A DNA stretch of 36,815 nucleotides from JAVVXB01 sp036651815 (lineage in GTDB: Bacteria; Bacillota; Clostridia; Christensenellales; CAG-138): assembly GCA_036651815.1 (NCBI GenBank), contig JAVVXB010000031.1:1-36815 (forward strand). The letters are read 5' to 3'. Shown piece by piece: positions 33,003 to 36,815 of the stretch (position 1 is its first letter; every line of letters starts with the position of its first letter). Under the pieces are notes generated by a model. That model was not told the origin of the DNA. It saw only the letters and a program-made list of their open reading frames with translations, and made no database searches. Made by a program: the position numbers and the translations under genes.

Positions 33003-34388
33003 ATGAAGTCTATTAAAATACTTGCACCCTGCGGTATCCTGGGTTATGGGTTCCCGCAGGAATCATTTGAACGCGGCATGGCTGCGCATCCCGATGCCAT
33101 CATCGTCGATGCCGGCAGCACCGACGCCGGTCCCCATAAACTTGGTGCCGGCGTAGCCATTGTCAGCGATGAGGCTATGCATCGAGATCTCGAACTTATT
33201 ATTATGGCAGCTGCACGCGCTGGCATCCCCGTTCTCATCGGCTCTGCCGGCGGTTCTGGCGGCCGCGTGCATGTGGAACATACCGTCTCCATTATTCGGC
33301 AGATTATGAGTGATCATTCCCTGTATGCACTTCGTACCGCTGTAATATGGGCAGATATTCCAAAGGACATGGTAAAGCAAAGGTTGCTTGAAGGCCGTGT
33401 CATACCGCTCGGAAACGAGGTGCCTGAGCTTACCCCAGAACAATTGGAAGAGACGGTTTCAGTCGTTGCCCAAATGGGCCATGAGCCGTTTTTGTATGCA
33501 CTTGAGCAAGGATATCAGTTGATCATCGGAGGCAGGGCATACGACCCAAGCCCTTTTGCTGCATTTTGCCAATACCATGGATTGAAACTAGCGTACGGCT
33601 ATCATATCGGTAAAATACTCGAGTGCGCAGCTCTTTGTGCGATTCCTGGTACCACAAAAGACTGCATGCTCGGCACAGTTTACGAGGACGGCTTCAGCGT
33701 TGAGCCGCTTTCAGATGCACGCAGATGCACGCCGCTTTCTGTTGCAGCCCATACATTTTATGAGAAGGAGCATCCCTATATCCTGCATGGTCCCGGTATC
33801 GTCATGGATCTGAGCGCATGCTCTTTTGAGCAGCGCACGAAGGGTTCAGTGTATGTCAGCGGCAGCCAACTCCAGCCCACTAGTCAATACTGTGTAAAGT
33901 TGGAAGGCGCTAGGACAGTCGCCTATCGAACGTTTGTGATTGCTGGCGTACGGGATCCGCTGATGATCCGCCAGCTCGACAAAATTGAAGCCGCCGCTGA
34001 AGAGCAGGTTCGTGAATATTATAAGAATATTTATACAGATCCTTATGAGATTCATTTTTTGAACTACGGATGGAATGCAGTGCTCGGCAAAAGCGAACCC
34101 AAGCGTGAATTGCCTCACGAAGTCGGACTCCTGTTTGAAGTCATTGCCAAAACTCAGCGCCAAGCGAATGCCGTTTGTGCTACTCTGCGCTCAACGCTGC
34201 TACACTTTGGTTACGAGGGCAGAAAGTCCACGGCGGGAAATCTTGCGTTTCCCTTCGCACCGAGCGACGTTTCATTTGGCCGTGTATATGCTTTCTCCGT
34301 ATATCATTTGATGGAGATTTCCAACGAGGAAGCAACAAATCTATTTCCGGTTGAACCGGTTGTGTGGGATATGGAGGACATCAAGTAA
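33003..34388 (+). CDS. AtuA-family protein (DUF1446, acyclic-terpene-utilisation type)
   Basis: 461 residues. The N-terminus IKILAPCGILGYGFP, with DAIIVDAGSTDAGPHKLG and IGSAGGSGGRVHVEHT, is the glycine-rich core of DUF1446/AtuA proteins, and GGRAYDPSPFAAFCQYHG is another conserved block. AtuA in Pseudomonas is part of citronellol degradation, but the biochemical role of the family is unknown and homologues in Clostridia occur in sugar loci. It overlaps the DUF4387 gene by one base (TAATG), which indicates translational coupling and probably a complex. AGGAGAAC precedes the ATG. Cytoplasmic. Confidence 0.92.
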   Translation: MKSIKILAPCGILGYGFPQESFERGMAAHPDAIIVDAGSTDAGPHKLGAGVAIVSDEAMHRDLELIIMAAARAGIPVLIGSAGGSGGRVHVEHTVSIIRQIMSDHSLYALRTAVIWADIPKDMVKQRLLEGRVIPLGNEVPELTPEQLEETVSVVAQMGHEPFLYALEQGYQLIIGGRAYDPSPFAAFCQYHGLKLAYGYHIGKILECAALCAIPGTTKDCMLGTVYEDGFSVEPLSDARRCTPLSVAAHTFYEKEHPYILHGPGIVMDLSACSFEQRTKGSVYVSGSQLQPTSQYCVKLEGARTVAYRTFVIAGVRDPLMIRQLDKIEAAAEEQVREYYKNIYTDPYEIHFLNYGWNAVLGKSEPKRELPHEVGLLFEVIAKTQRQANAVCATLRSTLLHFGYEGRKSTAGNLAFPFAPSDVSFGRVYAFSVYHLMEISNEEATNLFPVEPVVWDMEDIK

Positions 34389-34717
34389 TGGCCGAATATC
34401 GTTTATATGATCTTGCCTCTGTGATTCGCTCTAAAAACAGCGGGCCTTTTCAGATTACGTTAGATGTGTTGTTCGACAACGCAGATACATATGCGTGCGT
34501 AAAGCAAAGCGGCGCGATTACAGCGGAATGCATCGCCTCGCAGTATCATATAGCAAGCTCACGCATACAAAACATTGTATATTTTGATACGGCATTGGGC
34601 CTAAAAATCACTTACGACCGTGAGATTCCATCGGGAACCTGCGGCGATCGCGACGTGTATGGAGCACAACAGCATATGCCGCTTGCCGAGCTTCGCATTA
34701 CCCTTGAGGGGCTGTAA
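34388..34717 (+). CDS. DUF4387 family protein, coupled partner of the AtuA-family protein
   Basis: 109 residues from the ATG at 34388, which shares its A with the preceding TAA. Conserved opening LYDLASVIRSKNSGPFQITLDVLFDN, typical of DUF4387. The family is known mainly as the genomic companion of DUF1446/AtuA proteins and is likely to be its small subunit (inference). Full length for the family. After its stop the same frame reads one codon, another stop, then a gene-like remnant. Confidence 0.9.
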   Translation: MAEYRLYDLASVIRSKNSGPFQITLDVLFDNADTYACVKQSGAITAECIASQYHIASSRIQNIVYFDTALGLKITYDREIPSGTCGDRDVYGAQQHMPLAELRITLEGL

Positions 34718-34723
34718 CGGTAG

Positions 34724-34918
34724 GCGCACGATTTTGTTATTCAATCACTATTATCAAAAGAGGTCATCACCATTGTTGAGAATCATGAGCCAACTGCCTA
34801 TGTCGGCTTTATCTCGCGTACTGCTTTTTACGAAAAAGCTGAGCACGCCTATGTGGCAGTTTCCACCAGTGAAGAGCAGCCCTATGGCTGTGTTATAATG
34901 AAAAAGGGTGTTCGGTGA
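34724..34918 (+). pseudogene. Remnant of an unrecognised protein between DUF4387 and the PfkB kinase
   Basis: A 64-codon frame with protein-like composition (AHDFVIQSLLSKEVITIVEN, then TAYVGFISRTAFYEKAEHAY and QPYGCVIMKKGVR) ends in TGA at 34916-34918. There is no ATG, GTG or TTG in its first half and no ribosome site, so it looks like the C-terminal piece of a gene whose front was deleted. The family is not recognised. It lies in the operon where a third partner of AtuA/DUF4387 might be expected. Confidence 0.45.
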
Positions 34919-34994
34919 AACGCTGCAAAACTACCGATCGCTCTGGTTCAATATTCAGGATTCAAAAGTCGATTTTGGGGAAAGGACATACACT

Positions 34995-35927
34995 ATGCGC
35001 ATACTTAATTTTGGCTCGCTGAACATCGATTATACATATCGTGTCGATCATTTCTTGCAGCCAGGGGAAACCAAGGCAAGTAAAAGCCTGATGATCAACT
35101 GTGGCGGAAAAGGACTGAACCAGTCTATTGCCGCCGCAAAAGCCGGTAACAATATCCTCCATGCTGGTTTGCTTGGCCGGGATGGCGATATGTTACGTGA
35201 TAAGCTCTGTGAAAGCAATGTAGATGTATCCTTCTTGATCCGTTCAGAGGGACTAAGCGGCAATGCAATCATTCAAGTCGATGATGCCGGGCAGAATTGC
35301 ATCCTGCTCTTTGGTGGGACAAATAGAGCGTTGACACATGCACTCATCGATGACACGCTAAATCAATTTGATCATAAGGGACTTGTGTTACTCCAGAATG
35401 AAACGAATCTCGTCGGATACATGATCGAACAGGCGGCGGCACGCGGTCTCAAGGTCGCGTTTAACGCCGCTCCTATGGAGCATGGCGTGCTTGAATACCC
35501 TTTAGATCGGTTGGATTGGCTTATCATTAATGAAGTCGAGGGAAAACAGCTCGCTTGCTGCAACTGTGAAGACGATATCCTCCCGATTCTGTCGGCACGC
35601 TATCCGCACTGCGGTATACTGCTCACGCTTGGGAAACGCGGCTCTGTTTATCATAATAGTATGGGAACTTGGCGTGCTGCGAGTTATGCGGTTAAAGCTG
35701 TCGATACAACTGCGGCAGGCGATACTTTTACAGGCTATTTTCTCTATGGGATGCTCAATGATTTTTCACCTGCCGAAGCGCTCCGTCTTGCAACCACCGC
35801 CTCTGCACTCTGTGTCCAGCGCACGGGTGCTTCCGATGCCGTGCCGGAAATGGCAGAGGTAAGGGCGGCAATGGCAAGCGGACAATATCCACCGCTCGAG
35901 ATTGTTGAGCAATTGTGCAGTCTTTGA
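34995..35927 (+). CDS. PfkB-family sugar kinase (ribokinase-like)
   Basis: 310 residues from the ATG at 34995, with AAAGGA eight nt before. The frame extends to a start at 34908, inside the upstream remnant and without a ribosome site. PfkB signature 1 is INCGGKGLNQSIAAAKAG (GGKG at 37-40), and signature 2 is DTTAAGDTFTGYF with catalytic Asp243, both in the ribokinase form. It should phosphorylate a furanose or nucleoside-like sugar in the cytoplasm. It lies downstream of the AtuA/DUF4387 pair after a 277-nt gap; no strong promoter is evident in that gap, so cotranscription is likely. Confidence 0.93.
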   Translation: MRILNFGSLNIDYTYRVDHFLQPGETKASKSLMINCGGKGLNQSIAAAKAGNNILHAGLLGRDGDMLRDKLCESNVDVSFLIRSEGLSGNAIIQVDDAGQNCILLFGGTNRALTHALIDDTLNQFDHKGLVLLQNETNLVGYMIEQAAARGLKVAFNAAPMEHGVLEYPLDRLDWLIINEVEGKQLACCNCEDDILPILSARYPHCGILLTLGKRGSVYHNSMGTWRAASYAVKAVDTTAAGDTFTGYFLYGMLNDFSPAEALRLATTASALCVQRTGASDAVPEMAEVRAAMASGQYPPLEIVEQLCSL

Positions 35928-35941
35928 TTCTTTGCTGGAAC

Positions 35942-35973
35942 TTTAGCGAGGGGCGCAAGCGTCCCTCGCTAAA
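35942..35973. terminator. Strong convergent hairpin after the PfkB kinase
   Basis: TTTAGCGAGGG (35942-35952) pairs with CCCTCGCTAAA (35963-35973), with three more pairs inside and a CAAG loop. The T-run is missing on both strands, so it is not a textbook terminator. Its place between convergent genes still favours a transcription-end role. The stop codon of the beta-helix frame (35969-35971) lies within its right arm. Confidence 0.55.
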
Positions 35974-36706
35974 AGAGTGAAACGAGCGTCTCCCGACGTG
36001 AAAGTACTGTGATCGACGAAAAAAAGATGGATGCATTTGCGTAAAAGAGATTGTCCTCAATCACATTGTTCTTCACGCCATATTGAAGGCAAAGTCCACC
36101 GTAGCCGCCATTTAGAGTGTCGTTGCCACTAAATATGTTACGGATAATTCTATTGTCTGTTGCGATTCCACGCTCAGCATCGTAGTCACCCATTATGAGG
36201 CCTGCATTATGACAATTATAAACTAAATTATTTTGGACCGTCATATCGGAAGTGCTCTTTCCGTAATGCTCGCTGGCGACCTCTATGCCAAAATTTGAGG
36301 TGTAGATGGTGTTGTCCTCGATTAGAATGTTTTTGCTGCCGTCGCAGTAAATACCCCCTGCACTGCGCTCCCCGCCGTAGGAAGGATTCCTGCAAGAGTC
36401 AATATCATGCACCGTATTGCCGCTGCAAACGCCGTTGCGTACATAGTCGTTTTTTCCAGACGCAACCCTTTCAAATCCAATGAAATCAATACCGATGTTA
36501 TCGTTGTTGTGTATAGAATTGTTTGTAACGATAAAATCCTCCACGTTTCCATTGAGTGCCAGCGCCTCGCTTGAGCCCCATATACGGTTGCATATCTCAT
36601 GACCGTCAATGACGAAATGCGGTATCGCTCCAAAATGGACCGTGCGATTTCTCGTATGTAGACGGCACAGACTAACCCGGGAAAGGCTTCGCAGGGCACG
36701 CGTCGC
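35969..36706 (-). CDS. Right-handed parallel beta-helix protein, 5'-truncated
   Basis: About 245 residues. Repeated coils of the pectate-lyase/NosD type are clear: EDFIVTNNSIHNND, SKNILIEDNTIYTSNFGIEV, SDMTVQNNLVYNCHNAGLIM, NRIIRNIFSGND, KNNVIEDNLFYANAS. Such proteins degrade or bind polysaccharides, usually outside the cell. The convincing part begins near 36620 (HFVIDGHEICNRIWGSS). Upstream the frame runs off into the 53-bp repeat (36707-36759) as unlikely coding sequence (to 36805), so the true N-terminus, with any signal peptide, is missing. The end at 35969 lies in a hairpin and may also be non-native. It is probably a gene fragment joined to repeat DNA. Confidence 0.7.
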   Translation of the reverse strand, partial: ATRALRSLSRVSLCRLHTRNRTVHFGAIPHFVIDGHEICNRIWGSSEALALNGNVEDFIVTNNSIHNNDNIGIDFIGFERVASGKNDYVRNGVCSGNTVHDIDSCRNPSYGGERSAGGIYCDGSKNILIEDNTIYTSNFGIEVASEHYGKSTSDMTVQNNLVYNCHNAGLIMGDYDAERGIATDNRIIRNIFSGNDTLNGGYGGLCLQYGVKNNVIEDNLFYANASIFFSSITVLSRRETLVSLF

Positions 36707-36759
36707 AAACGCTCCAAGCCAAAGGAGAAAGCGTACCGATGATTTCGTCGCAGGCATCA
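36707..36759 (-). repeat. Right copy of the 53-bp terminal repeat
   Basis: Reverse complement of 3-55 with one mismatch. On the minus strand it encodes the same DACDEIIGTLSPLAWSV peptide, in a frame different from the beta-helix frame, and that frame then stops within about 12 codons. Confidence 0.85.
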
Positions 36760-36815
36760 TGGAAAAGCGACGGGTAACCTGGTCACCGGAACAAATTGCA
36801 ACCACCGTGACGTTG

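Noticed and set aside
36322..36717. A 131-codon minus-strand frame overlapping the beta-helix gene
   Set aside because: It is out of frame with the beta-helix coils, which carry regular Asn-rich repeats; this frame has none.

Overview
The window looks like chromosomal DNA from an anaerobic Gram-positive bacterium of the Clostridia type (Bacillota), moderate in GC. The signs are lipoprotein sugar-binding proteins, Lpl/Ytc-type ABC permeases, a YesM/YesN two-component pair, a DUF624 (YesL-like) protein, strong AGGAGG-like ribosome sites and sigma-A promoters. No ribosomal or housekeeping marker is present, so the taxonomy is inference. Nearly everything is carbohydrate uptake, catabolism and sensing.

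Layout. (1) 1-1469 is decayed DNA: a truncated protein end, shattered reading frames, a 70-bp tandem duplication and a hairpin-rich element. (2) 9300-1470 (minus) is one six-gene operon: RbsC-like permease, RbsA-like ATPase, sugar-binding lipoprotein, LacI-family regulator, FucI/AraA-like isomerase and a neutral-ceramidase-like hydrolase. Its promoter (-35 TTGACG, 17 bp, -10 TATATT) is flanked by two near-identical 16-bp palindromes, the probable LacI-family operators. (3) 9360-15117 is a second sugar or polyol module: YjbQ/UPF0047 and an archaeal-type triosephosphate-isomerase homologue (minus), divergent from a SIS-domain isomerase, then a DeoR regulator, an MFS transporter and an FGGY kinase (plus). 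(4) 15288-19486 (minus) holds a small XRE regulator and a giant cytoplasmic PAS hybrid histidine kinase, split by one in-frame TAA. (5) 20079-22295 is a CACHE / degenerate GGDEF / EAL c-di-GMP phosphodiesterase, preceded by a 53-bp tandem duplication carrying a promoter-like sequence. (6) 22367-32337 has a YesM/YesN-type sensor and regulator facing an ABC operon (binding protein, two permeases, esterase, ADP-ribosylglycohydrolase-family protein with a lectin-like tail). (7) 32338-35927 (plus) encodes DUF624, AtuA-family (DUF1446), DUF4387, an unrecognised gene remnant and a PfkB/ribokinase-like kinase. (8) 35969 to the end is a 5'-truncated beta-helix gene.

How it fits together: three separately regulated uptake/catabolic loci (LacI-, DeoR- and AraC/YesN-controlled) each pair a transporter with kinases, isomerases or hydrolases, interspersed with signal-transduction proteins. 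The substrates cannot be read from sequence. The combinations (ceramidase-like with isomerase-like; YjbQ with TIM homologue, SIS and FGGY kinase; AtuA with DUF4387 and PfkB) are the best candidates for undescribed pathways.

The two window ends carry the same 53-bp sequence in inverted orientation (52 of 53 identical), so both boundaries lie in copies of a repeat. This may be a whole contig that broke at repeats.
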